Shown here: positions 6,056 to 15,403 of the stretch, piece after piece
Layout: each line of letters opens with the position of its first letter
How positions within the stretch are numbered: position 1 is the first letter of the stretch
Notes under the pieces: model-generated
The model's database searches: none
What the model saw: only the letters and a program-made list of their open reading frames with translations
What the model was told of the DNA's origin: nothing
Program-made: the position numbers and the translations under genes
Assembly (NCBI GenBank): GCA_017506175.1
Contig: JAFVNW010000081.1
Location: forward strand, 1-46,879
Direction: 5' to 3'
Origin: Bacteroidales bacterium
GTDB lineage: Bacteria; Bacteroidota; Bacteroidia; Bacteroidales; WCHB1-69
Length of the DNA stretch: 46,879 bases

Positions 6056-6943
6056 ATGAACGATTTCTACATTCGCCAGTTCAAACAATACATTCTCCTT
6101 GAGAAGTCCCTTTCTGCCAAAACCGCAGAGGCGTATCTGCATGACGTGCAGTTGCTTAATGACTTTCTCGAGGGCACGGATTTCAAGGATGTGACGACGG
6201 ATGACCTGCATCGGTTCATCATCGCGTTGCAGCAGGACAAGCATGTGGAGGCTACTTCGCAAGCGCGCATCATCGCGGGCGTGCGTGCCTTCTTCCGCTT
6301 CCTTGTCATCGAGCAGGTGATTGCGGCCAATCCTGCGTTGCTTGTCGATGCGCCCAAGTTGGGCAAGCATCTCCCCACCGTCCTCACCATCCCCGAAGTG
6401 GAGTCTATCCTCAATGCGGTGGATCTCAGCGACCCGGAAGGGCATCGCAATCGAGCCATGCTGGAGGTGATGTATGGCTGCGGCTTGCGCGTGAGCGAAC
6501 TGGTCAACCTGCGCTTGTCGTGGCTGCATTTCGATGAGGACTATGTGCGTGTCATCGGCAAGGGCGACAAAGAGCGCATCGTGCCCATCGGCCACACGGC
6601 CAAGAAATTCGTGCTCCTCTACACCGAGGGCGCACGTCTGCACGTCAAAATCCAAAAGGGCTGCGAGGACATCGTCTTCCTCAACCGGCGGGGCGCGCAG
6701 CTTTCACGCCAGATGGCCTTCCTGTTGGTCAAAAAATATGCGGAACTCGCGGGAATCACCAAGGAAATCAGCCCGCACACCTTCCGCCACTCCTTCGCCA
6801 CCCACCTTATTGAGGGGGGCGCCGACCTGCGCGCCGTGCAGGAAATGCTCGGCCACGCAAGCATCACCACGACCGAAATCTACACACACCTCGACCGCGA
6901 CTACATTCAAAGCAATATCGCGCTCTTCCACCCGAGATACTGA
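6056..6943 (+). CDS. xerD: Site-specific tyrosine recombinase XerD
   Basis: XerD works with a partner recombinase at dif to resolve chromosome dimers at cell division. The 295-residue length is normal for the family. The N-terminal SAM-like core-binding domain covers residues of about 1-90 (IRQFKQYILLEKSLSAKTA). The catalytic domain holds R145 (GCGLRVSEL), K169 (GKGDKERIVPIG), H241 and R244 (HTFRHSFATHL), H267 (LGHASI) and the nucleophile Y276 (TTEIYTHLD). It ends HPRY, as Xer proteins of this phylum often do. It is a housekeeping gene and its base use differs from the island on its left. A perfect 10-bp palindrome, GGTCCGGACC, lies at 6006-6015, 40 bp upstream. No clear -7 box was seen. Confidence 0.92.
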   Translation: MNDFYIRQFKQYILLEKSLSAKTAEAYLHDVQLLNDFLEGTDFKDVTTDDLHRFIIALQQDKHVEATSQARIIAGVRAFFRFLVIEQVIAANPALLVDAPKLGKHLPTVLTIPEVESILNAVDLSDPEGHRNRAMLEVMYGCGLRVSELVNLRLSWLHFDEDYVRVIGKGDKERIVPIGHTAKKFVLLYTEGARLHVKIQKGCEDIVFLNRRGAQLSRQMAFLLVKKYAELAGITKEISPHTFRHSFATHLIEGGADLRAVQEMLGHASITTTEIYTHLDRDYIQSNIALFHPRY

Positions 6944-6944
6944 T

Positions 6945-6986
6945 AAGTTGAAAATTGAAAGTTGAGAATTGAGAGTTGAGAATTGA
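6945..6986. repeat. Three tandem 14-bp units of the type AAGTTGAGAATTGA
   Basis: The units at 6945-6958, 6959-6972 and 6973-6986 differ at one or two positions. The array fills most of the gap between xerD and the next gene. A related stretch in inverse orientation lies in the leader of Rhs cassette B (about 2231-2250). Confidence 0.75.
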
Positions 6987-7002
6987 AAATTACATTGATA
7001 AA

Positions 7003-7788
7003 ATGATGAAAAAGATAGAAATAGCCATCCTTTGTTTGTTCAGCTTCTTTTTATTGCAGATGCTTGATGTCCAAGCGCAAACCCCGTTGAAAAAGGCGGT
7101 TGCGGGACAGACCTTCCAAGTGCCGTGCGAGCGCATTGACTCGTTGGTGAGCCTTGCGCGGACGAAGAACGGCTGCCACTATAAGCATGCGGGTTCTGGA
7201 CCGAACGTGTTCGATTGCTCCGGCTTCACGATGTGGGTGTATAAACAATTCGGCGTCTCGTTGCCGCACGGCTCCGTCACGCAATATACGCTCGGCAAGA
7301 AGGTCAGTAAGGCGGATTTGCGTCCAGGCGACCTTGTCTTTTTCTATCGCAGTCGTTGTGTCGGGCACGTCGGGCTGGTGGTTTCCGTGGATTCGGTGAA
7401 AGGCGCGACCTATATTCACGCCTCCACCTACAAAACGGGGGTCCGTTATAACCAACTTAACTCCTCAAAATCGTTTGTGGGGGCGCGCCGCATCTTCGAG
7501 TGTGAGGAAATGCCGCAAAACAGCCCTGTAGTTGCCGACAGCGCAAAGGTTGCGGAGATCTCTGTCGCTGACACCACTCAGAGTAGTCCCGCCGTTGCAC
7601 CGGCTCCCGCTCCCCAGCCGGCTCCGAAACCGCAGCCGTCTTATTTTTACCATAAAGTGAAAAAAGGGGAGACGTTGTCGCATTTGGCGCGCCGCTATCA
7701 TACTACCGTCGCCAAAATCCAAAAGTGGAATCGCTTGAAGTCTCCCGACTACATTCGTGAAGGTCAGCGGCTGAAAATCTACAGGTGA
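7003..7788 (+). CDS. NlpC/P60 cell-wall peptidase with C-terminal LysM
   Basis: This is a secreted peptidoglycan endopeptidase of 261 residues. A signal peptide (MMKKIEIAILCLF to about VQAQ) leads into an NlpC/P60 domain. The catalytic Cys is C72 in NVFDCSGFTMWVY, the His lies in GHVGLVVS, and the third polar residue is probably in YIHAST. A linker rich in Pro and Ala (PAVAPAPAPQPAPKP) joins it to one LysM domain near the end (KKGETLSHLARRYHTTV, REGQRLKIYR), which would bind the glycan strands. ATG 7003 was chosen because earlier in-frame codons lie in the repeat array and do not give a signal peptide. It probably cleaves stem peptides during growth. The neighbours xerD and yqeY are housekeeping genes. 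Confidence 0.88.
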   Translation: MMKKIEIAILCLFSFFLLQMLDVQAQTPLKKAVAGQTFQVPCERIDSLVSLARTKNGCHYKHAGSGPNVFDCSGFTMWVYKQFGVSLPHGSVTQYTLGKKVSKADLRPGDLVFFYRSRCVGHVGLVVSVDSVKGATYIHASTYKTGVRYNQLNSSKSFVGARRIFECEEMPQNSPVVADSAKVAEISVADTTQSSPAVAPAPAPQPAPKPQPSYFYHKVKKGETLSHLARRYHTTVAKIQKWNRLKSPDYIREGQRLKIYR

Positions 7789-7854
7789 TGCAAGATTTTT
7801 ATCTGCTATCCAGAAAATGCCCTGAATGCGGTTCGTTATTCCCCAAATTATCCG

Positions 7855-7862
7855 TATTTTTG
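7855..7862 (+). promoter_or_regulatory. Putative -7 box for the YqeY-like gene
   Basis: TATTTTTG fits TAnnTTTG and lies 23 bp before the ATG at 7886. Confidence 0.5.
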
Positions 7863-7885
7863 CGCGTTCTTAAAACATTATTGCT

Positions 7886-8332
7886 ATGAGTTTAGAAGAA
7901 AAAGTTATGGCGGGTATCAAAGCTGCGATGCTGGCTAAAGACCAACGTGCGCTGGAGGCCCTGCGCGCCGTCAAGGCAGAGATTTTGTTGTTAAAAACGG
8001 CGAAGGATGCCAAACCGATTACGGAGGATGTGGAGCTCAAACTTCTACAGCGTTTGGCGAAACAGCGTCAGGAAGCTGCCGACATCTATAAAAACAGCGG
8101 TCGTGAGGACCTCGCCGCCGAAGAGCTCGCCCAATTGAAAGTCATCACGCAATTCCTTCCTGCCCAGATGTCGGAGGAGGAAATCACCGCCGCCCTCAAA
8201 CAACTGATTGCCGACAATAATATTTCGGGCATCAAGGAGATGGGCAAACTGATGGGACTGGCTTCCAAGCAGTTCGCCGGCAAAGCCGACAACAAGCTGG
8301 TATCCCAGATAGTGAAGCAGCTGCTCTCGTAA
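7886..8332 (+). CDS. GatB/YqeY domain protein
   Basis: This 148-residue cytoplasmic protein is a full-length YqeY-type protein. It has an N-terminal helical part (SLEEKVMAGIKAAMLAKDQ, ALEALRAVKAEILLLK) and a C-terminal part like the tail of GatB (LPAQMSEEEITAALKQLI, MGKLMGLASKQFAGKAD, LVSQIVKQLL). The GatB tail binds tRNA in amidotransferases. The exact role of free-standing YqeY is not settled. It is followed at 21 bp by the DUF389 gene, and the two probably share a transcript. Confidence 0.9.
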   Translation: MSLEEKVMAGIKAAMLAKDQRALEALRAVKAEILLLKTAKDAKPITEDVELKLLQRLAKQRQEAADIYKNSGREDLAAEELAQLKVITQFLPAQMSEEEITAALKQLIADNNISGIKEMGKLMGLASKQFAGKADNKLVSQIVKQLLS

Positions 8333-8353
8333 ATGCTTAATATTTTGCGTTAA

Positions 8354-9766
8354 ATGGAAGACAATATCGATAAAACGGGAAGCCCCGAAAGTAAAAACCG
8401 CACTTTCAAGGACCTTCTGCAATTGGCATGGCGCTACCTTGTGTCGTTGGTTCGCATCCAGGAAGACACGGACATCGAGGCGACAATTGCGAATATCAAC
8501 AAGGGGGTTAACTTTAGAGGAGTCAATGCCTGGGTTCTTTGCTTTGCCATCGTCATCGCCTCTGTCGGCTTGAATGTCAATTCCACGGCAGTCATCATCG
8601 GCGCGATGTTGATTTCTCCGCTGATGGGGCCCATCAATGGCTTGGGGCTGGCGGTAGGAATTTACGACTGGGATTTGCTGAAGAGGTCGCTGCGCAATTT
8701 GGGCGCGATGGTGCTCATCAGCTTGTGCGCCTCCACGCTCTATTTTCTGCTCTCTCCGTTGGGCGATGCGCAGTCGGAGCTGCTGGCTCGAACTCGTCCT
8801 ACTATTTTTGACGTGTTGATTGCCACTTTCGGTGGTCTGGCGGGCATCGTGGCCTCATCCCGAAAAGAGCAGCCGGCCCCAGTCATTGCCGGCGTCGCCA
8901 TCGCCACCGCTTTGATGCCGCCCCTATGCACCGCTGGCTTCGGGCTCGCCACCCTGCAATTCAAGTACTTCATCGGCGCCTTCTACCTCTTTTTCATCAA
9001 CTCTTTCTTCATTGCCCTCTCCACCTTTGTCATCGTTCGCTACCTTCACTTTCCCAAGCACAGCTTTGTTGATAAACACCGTGAAAAGGTAGTGAAACGT
9101 TCCATCATTGTCATTGCCATCCTTGTGCTGGTTCCTAGTTGCATCACCGCCATCAGCGTGGTTCGCGAAAGCTATTTCAACTCGCATGTGAACAAGTTCC
9201 TCACCGATATTCGAAGCGAAAACCTGCTTAAAAATGCGCAAATTGTCAGCTATGAGATAATGTATGACCGAGACAACCCCACTCTTGAATTGTCGGTGTT
9301 GGGCGATGAGGTCACGCAGGCGCAAATCGACACGCTCCACACCATTATGCGCAAGGAATACGGACTGAACACCACCGAATTGAAAATCCGACAGGGCAGT
9401 TTCTTTAATGCAAATAATCAGGCGCAGATTCTGGAAAATCTCGTTAGAAGTAAGGATGAGGAAATAGGAATCAAAGACGCCGCTATCGCTCAACTCACGG
9501 ATTCTATTAGAGGCCTGCAAACCGGTCATCGTCTTTTCGCCGATAAAACCCAACTGATTGGCGAGAAGTATAAGGACGATATTGCCTCTATTTCAATCGT
9601 GGATGTCCCTTATTTCAATCCGTCTGATGGTTCCAGCCAAAAAATTCCGACGATTTACATCGTATGGAAAGATTCTGCCCCTCATCGCGACATTGTCCTG
9701 TCTGAACTGAATAAATGGGCCCCCGCGTTGCTTGGCGTTCAAAATGTTCAAATCGTCACTATGTAG
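8354..9766 (+). CDS. DUF389 integral membrane protein
   Basis: This 470-residue protein has a cytoplasmic N-terminal segment, then a membrane block of about residues 55-270 with several helices. It includes the conserved DUF389 stretch NSTAVIIGAMLISPLMGPI and the later APVIAGVAIATALMPPLC. A soluble C-terminal part of about 190 residues follows, with a likely short coiled coil near DEEIGIKDAAIAQLTDSI. The family is of unknown function; the membrane topology is clear, but a substrate cannot be stated. Its stop is 11 bp from the stop of the convergent asd gene. Confidence 0.88.
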   Translation: MEDNIDKTGSPESKNRTFKDLLQLAWRYLVSLVRIQEDTDIEATIANINKGVNFRGVNAWVLCFAIVIASVGLNVNSTAVIIGAMLISPLMGPINGLGLAVGIYDWDLLKRSLRNLGAMVLISLCASTLYFLLSPLGDAQSELLARTRPTIFDVLIATFGGLAGIVASSRKEQPAPVIAGVAIATALMPPLCTAGFGLATLQFKYFIGAFYLFFINSFFIALSTFVIVRYLHFPKHSFVDKHREKVVKRSIIVIAILVLVPSCITAISVVRESYFNSHVNKFLTDIRSENLLKNAQIVSYEIMYDRDNPTLELSVLGDEVTQAQIDTLHTIMRKEYGLNTTELKIRQGSFFNANNQAQILENLVRSKDEEIGIKDAAIAQLTDSIRGLQTGHRLFADKTQLIGEKYKDDIASISIVDVPYFNPSDGSSQKIPTIYIVWKDSAPHRDIVLSELNKWAPALLGVQNVQIVTM

Positions 9767-9777
9767 GGAGTGGGGAG

Positions 9778-10773
9778 TTAATTTTTTTCCCCTCGCTTTT
9801 CAATCAATTTCTGCATAATCTGTATGGCGTTCGTGGCAGCGCCTTTGCGCAAATTGTCAGCCACAATCCATAGATTCAATGACTTGGGCTGCGATTCGTC
9901 GCGGCGGATGCGCCCAACGAAGACCTCGTCCTTGTCCTTGGCAAAGCGCGGCATTGGGTATTCGTTTTGGTCGGGATTGTCCATGACAACCACGCCTGGC
10001 ATTTCGCTAAGCAGCCGGCGTATATCCGCCATATCAAACTCATTCTCGAATTCCACGTTCACGGCTTCTGAATGACCACCGAAAACAGGTACGCGCGCAA
10101 CAGTAGCGGTGATTTTTATCTTGTTGTCGGATAATATCTTACGTGTTTCGTTCACCAGTTTCATCTCTTCGGTGGTATAGCCGCTGGGCTCGAAAGTGCC
10201 GCCGTGAGGCAGTACATTCAGGTCTATTTCGTAGGGATAGGCCTTCTCGCAGGGCTCTCCAGCGCGTTCGCTGTTTAATTGCGTGACCGCCTTCACGCCC
10301 GTGCCCGTTACCGACTGGTAGGTGGCGATGACTAAACGGTGAATCGTATATTTCCAATGCAGAGGTGCCAGTGCAAGTACCATTTGGATGGTGGAACAGT
10401 TTGGGTTGGCGATGATGCGGTCGTCGGCTTTCACTGCATCAATGTTGATTTCGGGCACAACTAACGGAATATGCTCGTAGCTGCGCCAGGCGGAGGAGTT
10501 GTCAATAACGGTCGTGCCCACTGCAGCGAATTGCGGGGCATAAGTCAGCGATGCACTGCTACCTGCGGAGAAAATCGCGAACTGCGGTTTTGCTGCAATC
10601 GCATCCTCCACCGAAACCACCTTGACCTGACGACCAGCAAACGTAATCTCTTTGCCAACCGACCGTACTGAAGCTGCCGGAATCAATTCGCAATCCTGAA
10701 AACCTCTCTCTTCCAATACTTTAAGCATAACGCTGCCCACTAAACCAGTGGCTCCGACTAATGCAATTCTCAT
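9778..10773 (-). CDS. asd: Aspartate-semialdehyde dehydrogenase
   Basis: This enzyme reduces aspartyl phosphate to aspartate semialdehyde with NADPH, the branch point to lysine, diaminopimelate, threonine and methionine. It is a cytoplasmic protein of 331 residues, the normal length. An NADP-binding loop lies at the start (MRIALVGATGLVGSVMLKVL). The catalytic Cys is C126 in NPNCSTIQMVLAL. The segment TYQSVTGTG and the His in VPVFGGHSEAVNVEF are also typical. Its product feeds the DapD step encoded at 40734. It has its own divergent promoter, back to back with that of the gene at 10886. Confidence 0.95.
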   Translation of the reverse strand: MRIALVGATGLVGSVMLKVLEERGFQDCELIPAASVRSVGKEITFAGRQVKVVSVEDAIAAKPQFAIFSAGSSASLTYAPQFAAVGTTVIDNSSAWRSYEHIPLVVPEINIDAVKADDRIIANPNCSTIQMVLALAPLHWKYTIHRLVIATYQSVTGTGVKAVTQLNSERAGEPCEKAYPYEIDLNVLPHGGTFEPSGYTTEEMKLVNETRKILSDNKIKITATVARVPVFGGHSEAVNVEFENEFDMADIRRLLSEMPGVVVMDNPDQNEYPMPRFAKDKDEVFVGRIRRDESQPKSLNLWIVADNLRKGAATNAIQIMQKLIEKRGEKN

Positions 10774-10823
10774 ATCAAATGTTATTAATTGTTAATTATT
10801 TTTAAGTCAACTGAAAAACTCTG

Positions 10824-10841
10824 CAAATATACATACTTTTG
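10824..10841. promoter_or_regulatory. Divergent promoter pair, asd (minus) and lamin-tail gene (plus)
   Basis: Positions 10824-10831 read TATATTTG on the minus strand. Positions 10834-10841 read TACTTTTG on the plus strand. The two -7 boxes are only 2 bp apart, so each promoter's -33 region would lie over the start region of the other. Confidence 0.6.
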
Positions 10842-10885
10842 TGCGTTGATTTTGATGAAAATAATCTCTTAAACTAAATTTTCTT

Positions 10886-13501
10886 ATGAAAAAACTCATC
10901 TTGCTCATTGTCAGCTTGTTGGCTGTATTCCCAATCTACTTGTTTCCCCAGATTTCCGACGATTTTTCCGATGGTGACTTCATTGAAAATCCCGCTTGGA
11001 GTGGCGATGATTCCCTCTTTGTCGTGAATGAACAGCAGCAGTTGCAATTGCAGGCCTCTGCAGCTGGTAATGCCGCTTTGGTTTTGCCCAATAGTATTGA
11101 GGAGAGTGAGATGGAATGGCGTTTCCGCATCCGTCTGGCTTTCTCGCCTTCAGATAATAATTACGCTCGCGTTTTCTTGATGGCTGATTCAACCGATTTG
11201 CGCGCACCCACGCTCTCCGGCTTTTTCCTTCAGTTCGGTGAAGCCGGTAGCAATGATGTGATTGAATTATTCCATTTGTCTGAAAATCAAAAAAATACAG
11301 TGTGTCGCGGGCGTGCATCCGTCAGTTCCTCTTTTACATATAATATAAAGGTGAATAAAAATGCGCAGAATCATTGGCAACTTTGGGTCGATTCACGCTC
11401 TTCGGGCATCTATTCCCTGGATGCCGAGGGCGATTGCCTATCGGTTGCGCAGCCCGTTTCCAATCGGGCCTTCGGGTTCTACTGCGTCTTCACCTCTGGA
11501 AACCGCAATAGGTTTTATCTGGACGATGTCTATATAGGACCGCCCATTGTGGACACAATACCGCCAATTTTACTGTCTGTGGAAACCGATTTGTTGGCGC
11601 CCAATCAGCTGCTGCTGACTTTTTCGGAGCCGCTTACCGACTTGAGTGCTCTGAGTGAACAAAATTATCATATCCGAGAGACGGGCGATTTCGCAGGTTT
11701 GTGCGAGTTCGAAGGAGAAGGACAGAGGTCGGTGCGGCTTTTCTTTTCTGAGGATTTTCAGCAAAGAAGAATGTATCATCTTGAGATTTACGGAGTTAGG
11801 GACCTGTCTGGGAATCAGATTAGAGTGGTGGAACATGAATTTGTCTTTTACAAATTGCAACGCAATGAAGTGCTGATAACTGAAGTCATGGCAGACCCTT
11901 CTCCGCCGGTTGGCTTGCCTGAGTGTGAGTATCTAGAGATTTATAATTCTTTGCCGTTTCCCATTTGTCTGAAGAACTGGAAGCTGCAGCTGAATTCCAC
12001 AATGAAGTACTTGCCTGAGATACTTCTGCCAGCCACTGGCTATGGTTTGCTGACAACGGAATCGTCAGCGCCGCTTTTGGCTGATTATGGGAACGTTATT
12101 GCTTTGCCCTCTTTTTCGATTTCGGATGAGGAACAGATAATTACGCTTTTGGATGAAAAGGGTGAGGTCATGTTTTATCTGTCCTATCAGAAAAGTTGGC
12201 ACCGAAATGCCTTGAAGCGGGGTGGGGGATGGGCGTTGGAGATACTGGATATGCATAATCCCTGTGGGGGAAAAGATAATTGGGACTCATCGGTGGATGC
12301 CCGTGGAGGAACTCCAAGCGAGGCGAATTCGGTTTCTTCCGACAATCCGGATGTCTTGAATCCTGTTTTGGTTAAAGTTGTCGTGACGGACTCTATCCAT
12401 CTTCGTGTATTCTTTTCGGAGCCGATGGTTGTGGATACGCAGATACTGAAGGAAGGGCTTATTTTGGACCACGGACTATCGGTGGTGGCTGCTATCGTTG
12501 TTGCTCCAGCATTTTGTATGGCGGAGCTGACGTTGTCGGAACCGCTTTCCCCCGCTGTGATTTACACCCTTACGTTGAATGGAGTAGTGTGCGACTGCGT
12601 CGGCAATCCTGCACCGACAGGCACATTTCTCACTTTCGGTCTGCCATCCCGCCCATTTTTCAACGATTTGAAAATCAACGAGGTTCTTTCCAATCCTATG
12701 GGGGATACAGATGGCGATTTTGTGGAAATATATAATGTTTCCGATAAAATCATTGATTTGGGGAACGTGATGATGGGAACGGGAAATGGTGACCTTCCGG
12801 ATAATGCGCTGCCAGTTATTGCGGATGGTTTTCAGTTGTTTCCTCATCAGTATGCTGCCATTTGCAAGAATCGAGCGTTGACATTGTCGCAATACGTTGT
12901 GCCAAATCCTGCGGCGTTGCTCGAAAATTCCAAGTTGCCTGCCCTGCCGAACGATGCGGGTTGCATACATCTACTGACGCAGGATTTTTCGCCCATTGAT
13001 CGCTTCGCGTACGATATTTCCATGCATTGCAGTTCGCTTAGTTCCACCGATGGTGTTTCTTTGGAGAGAATTCATCCGGATGGAGTTACGCAGGATGAGA
13101 TGAATTGGACCTCCGCAGCCGAGAGTTACGGTTGGGCAACGCCTGGCTATCGGAACTCGCAATTCTCCGAAATCGCTGTTGATGAGAATGCAATTCAGGT
13201 TATTCCAGCTCTCTTTTCTCCCGATGGGGACGGCTACAATGATTTCGCTGAGGTCGTCTGCAATCTCCAAGAAAGCGAATATCGGATTACTGTTGTGATT
13301 TACAATAGCAATGGGTTGAAGGTTAAGCAGTTGGCAAATAATGAAGTGGCGGCTTACGAAGTCCGTTACCGTTGGGATGGACAGACGGAGGACCGTCGTC
13401 CCGCCTTGAATGGATTGTATGTCGTCCAAATCCAGATTTGGAAAGCAGATGGTAAAACCAAACGCTATCGGCGTTCGGTTGCATTGACAAGGAAATCATG
13501 A
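10886..13501 (+). CDS. Large secreted protein with lamin-tail domains and a FlgD-like C-terminal domain
   Basis: This 871-residue protein has a signal peptide (MKKLILLIVSLLAVFPIYL). Residues of about 25-215 look like a jelly-roll lectin-type domain. Two Ig-like bacterial segments (PPILLSVETDLLAPNQLLL near 227; VLVKVVVTDSIHLRVFFSE near 495) each precede a lamin-tail domain. Those start at NEVLITEVMADPSPPVGLPE and FNDLKINEVLSNPMGDTDGD, with the typical E-YLEIYN and DFVEIYN motifs. The last 85 residues (ALFSPDGDGYNDFAEV, YNSNGLKVKQL, NGLYVVQIQIW) form a FlgD-like or gliding-associated C-terminal domain of the kind that can act as a T9SS signal. It is probably exported by the T9SS and surface-attached; its ligand is unknown. 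Confidence 0.82.
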   Translation: MKKLILLIVSLLAVFPIYLFPQISDDFSDGDFIENPAWSGDDSLFVVNEQQQLQLQASAAGNAALVLPNSIEESEMEWRFRIRLAFSPSDNNYARVFLMADSTDLRAPTLSGFFLQFGEAGSNDVIELFHLSENQKNTVCRGRASVSSSFTYNIKVNKNAQNHWQLWVDSRSSGIYSLDAEGDCLSVAQPVSNRAFGFYCVFTSGNRNRFYLDDVYIGPPIVDTIPPILLSVETDLLAPNQLLLTFSEPLTDLSALSEQNYHIRETGDFAGLCEFEGEGQRSVRLFFSEDFQQRRMYHLEIYGVRDLSGNQIRVVEHEFVFYKLQRNEVLITEVMADPSPPVGLPECEYLEIYNSLPFPICLKNWKLQLNSTMKYLPEILLPATGYGLLTTESSAPLLADYGNVIALPSFSISDEEQIITLLDEKGEVMFYLSYQKSWHRNALKRGGGWALEILDMHNPCGGKDNWDSSVDARGGTPSEANSVSSDNPDVLNPVLVKVVVTDSIHLRVFFSEPMVVDTQILKEGLILDHGLSVVAAIVVAPAFCMAELTLSEPLSPAVIYTLTLNGVVCDCVGNPAPTGTFLTFGLPSRPFFNDLKINEVLSNPMGDTDGDFVEIYNVSDKIIDLGNVMMGTGNGDLPDNALPVIADGFQLFPHQYAAICKNRALTLSQYVVPNPAALLENSKLPALPNDAGCIHLLTQDFSPIDRFAYDISMHCSSLSSTDGVSLERIHPDGVTQDEMNWTSAAESYGWATPGYRNSQFSEIAVDENAIQVIPALFSPDGDGYNDFAEVVCNLQESEYRITVVIYNSNGLKVKQLANNEVAAYEVRYRWDGQTEDRRPALNGLYVVQIQIWKADGKTKRYRRSVALTRKS

Positions 13502-13532
13502 AATTGCTGTTGGGAGCGGCGTTTGCATCCAC

Positions 13533-13565
13533 AAAAAAAGGCTGACGCAAGCGCCAGCCTTTTAG
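13533..13565. terminator. Bidirectional intrinsic terminator
   Basis: AAAAGGCTG (13536-13544) pairs with CAGCCTTTT (13555-13563) around a short GC-rich loop. A-rich and T-rich flanks let it serve both the gene ending at 13501 and the convergent gene ending at 13582. Confidence 0.85.
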
Positions 13566-13581
13566 TATTGCGGTGGAAGAA

Positions 13582-15273
13582 CTATTTCTTGGTGATTTTG
13601 TGGTTGGAAACGCCCTTGTCGGTGGTTACGCGCAGAATGTACATTCCATCGGCGAGGTTTTGGATGGAGATGCAGTCGGTATTGCCGGCAACACTAACTC
13701 TTTGACCCTGCAGGTTGTAGATTTCGATGCTTTGGATGTTGGCTTCGGAGTTGATGTACAACATATCGGTAGCGGGGTTCGGGTAGATAGTGGTGTGGGT
13801 GAGGTCGGTTTCGTCAACACCAACTGTCAGGTCGGAAATCTTCAAGGACTCGGCATTGAGGACGGCGCGGTCGTTGACGTTGCTGCCGTGGTTGTTGACG
13901 AAGGCAATGAGTGTCAGGTTCTCGGGAACCCAGGCGGTATTAAGCGTATAAGTATAAGTTTTGGAGTAGGAAGATCCAGGGGTGGGAGTTACCACGTTGG
14001 CGTCTCCCCATACATTGCTGATGGCGTGGCGCATAACCTCGTTATGGGTGTAGGTGCCGGTGTAACCGGCTTGTGAACCTTGAAGACCATCTTCCATGAT
14101 GTAAAGGGAGAGGCGGAGGTTCTGCTCAAGTACTTCACCTACCACCTCGCCAGAAACAGTAACATTGATGGTGTGGGCAGTCGGATCGTAGGTACCGTCG
14201 ATGTTAACGGTTACGAAAGACGGGGTGTTCAGACGTTGGTCCATCAGGGTAGTAGTGTACGAGTTGCTGCTGGAGGGGAAGAAAACCGGGCCAGGATCGC
14301 TGGTGATATGGGCGCGGTCAAGCATAATGGCGGGAGCGTATGTGGAACCACCATCGTTGTAGAATGCGAGAAGGGTGTTGTCTTCGGAGCAAGTGAAGTT
14401 GTCGGTGTAGTAGCCGGAATGGTGAACCAAGTGGATGATATTCGGACGGGTGCTCAGCCAATTGTTGATATTGTTGTGAGCGGCCGGGCAGTTACCGCAT
14501 TGGGCAGTGGAGAAGTGTTCCAACAGGACTTTGCGCGGAACGGAAGTCTCATTCACGATGATTTCGATGCTGGCCGTGTTGTCGGCGACATCATCTTCGT
14601 TGGAATTGGGCATGCTGACCTCCACATTGATGGTGTGATGTCCGGTTGAGGTGAATGTGTAAGGAACGTTGTGGGTGAATGTGTGGGTGTTGAATGGCGC
14701 AACGTTGCAGCTAGCAGCATAGTCGGCACTCCATTCTCCACCGTCAACTTGGTATCTCACCGTGTATGATGTAAGGTTCACGGCACCGTTGTTGGTGACT
14801 TTGCCTTTGATGGACACGGATTGGTTCATGAGTGGATACGTGTTGATGTCCAAACTTGTTAGGGCAATCTCGTTTTGTACGCAGCTGCCTGTCGTCGGGT
14901 TGATGTAGTTGGAAGCACTTGAACTCGTAAAGTTGTTGTTGGTAACCACTACAGTGCCATCGTACGAAATCGTGTAATAGCCGTTGCCGTAGTTGCCGTG
15001 AATGCCATCACCGTATTGGTCGTTAATGGTGAATACATAGCAACCTGTGCCGTCCACATTGATGGGGGCGATGGTTTGCAGTTGTGTAGTATTCGAACTC
15101 AAATCGCTATATGGTCCGCCTTGAGCAAGCGTGGTATTGGTGGAAATGTCCTTGACATTCCAAGTTGTTTCTGAGCCGTAGCGATCCGTGTAGAGCGTAA
15201 TCTCAATCGTGTGCTGGGCCATCAGCATTCCGCAAAAGAACATTGCGAAAAGAGAAAATAAAAGTTTTTTCAT
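13582..15273 (-). CDS. Omp28-like secreted protein with type A T9SS sorting domain
   Basis: This 563-residue protein has a signal peptide (MKKLLFSLFAMFFCGMLMAQ). Beta-rich segments of about 230 residues follow, including a CARDB-like part (QSVSIKGKVTNNGAVNLTSY). An Omp28-type region starts near VPRKVLLEHFSTAQCGNCPA; its Cys-x-x-Cys and the later PAIMLDRA recall a thioredoxin-like fold. The last 75 residues are a type A sorting domain (YPNPATDMLYI, IEIYNLQGQRV, ADGMYILRV, ending KITKK). PorU should remove that tail at the surface. The true function is unknown, but Omp28 proteins are outer-membrane or surface adhesin-like proteins. Confidence 0.85.
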   Translation of the reverse strand: MKKLLFSLFAMFFCGMLMAQHTIEITLYTDRYGSETTWNVKDISTNTTLAQGGPYSDLSSNTTQLQTIAPINVDGTGCYVFTINDQYGDGIHGNYGNGYYTISYDGTVVVTNNNFTSSSASNYINPTTGSCVQNEIALTSLDINTYPLMNQSVSIKGKVTNNGAVNLTSYTVRYQVDGGEWSADYAASCNVAPFNTHTFTHNVPYTFTSTGHHTINVEVSMPNSNEDDVADNTASIEIIVNETSVPRKVLLEHFSTAQCGNCPAAHNNINNWLSTRPNIIHLVHHSGYYTDNFTCSEDNTLLAFYNDGGSTYAPAIMLDRAHITSDPGPVFFPSSSNSYTTTLMDQRLNTPSFVTVNIDGTYDPTAHTINVTVSGEVVGEVLEQNLRLSLYIMEDGLQGSQAGYTGTYTHNEVMRHAISNVWGDANVVTPTPGSSYSKTYTYTLNTAWVPENLTLIAFVNNHGSNVNDRAVLNAESLKISDLTVGVDETDLTHTTIYPNPATDMLYINSEANIQSIEIYNLQGQRVSVAGNTDCISIQNLADGMYILRVTTDKGVSNHKITKK

Positions 15274-15323
15274 AAATTTGTTGTTTAAAATTGGTTAATA
15301 AATATGTTGCAATTTTGAAGGTG

Positions 15324-15331
15324 CAAATATA
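15324..15331 (-). promoter_or_regulatory. Putative -7 box for the Omp28-like gene
   Basis: The minus strand reads TATATTTG, 50 bp before the ATG at 15273. Confidence 0.5.
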
Positions 15332-15403
15332 TAAAATCAATTTGTATATTTTTATTAATAATGACTTTTTTTTTGTCAATATTCAAAAAAATCAAAAAAT
15401 CAA

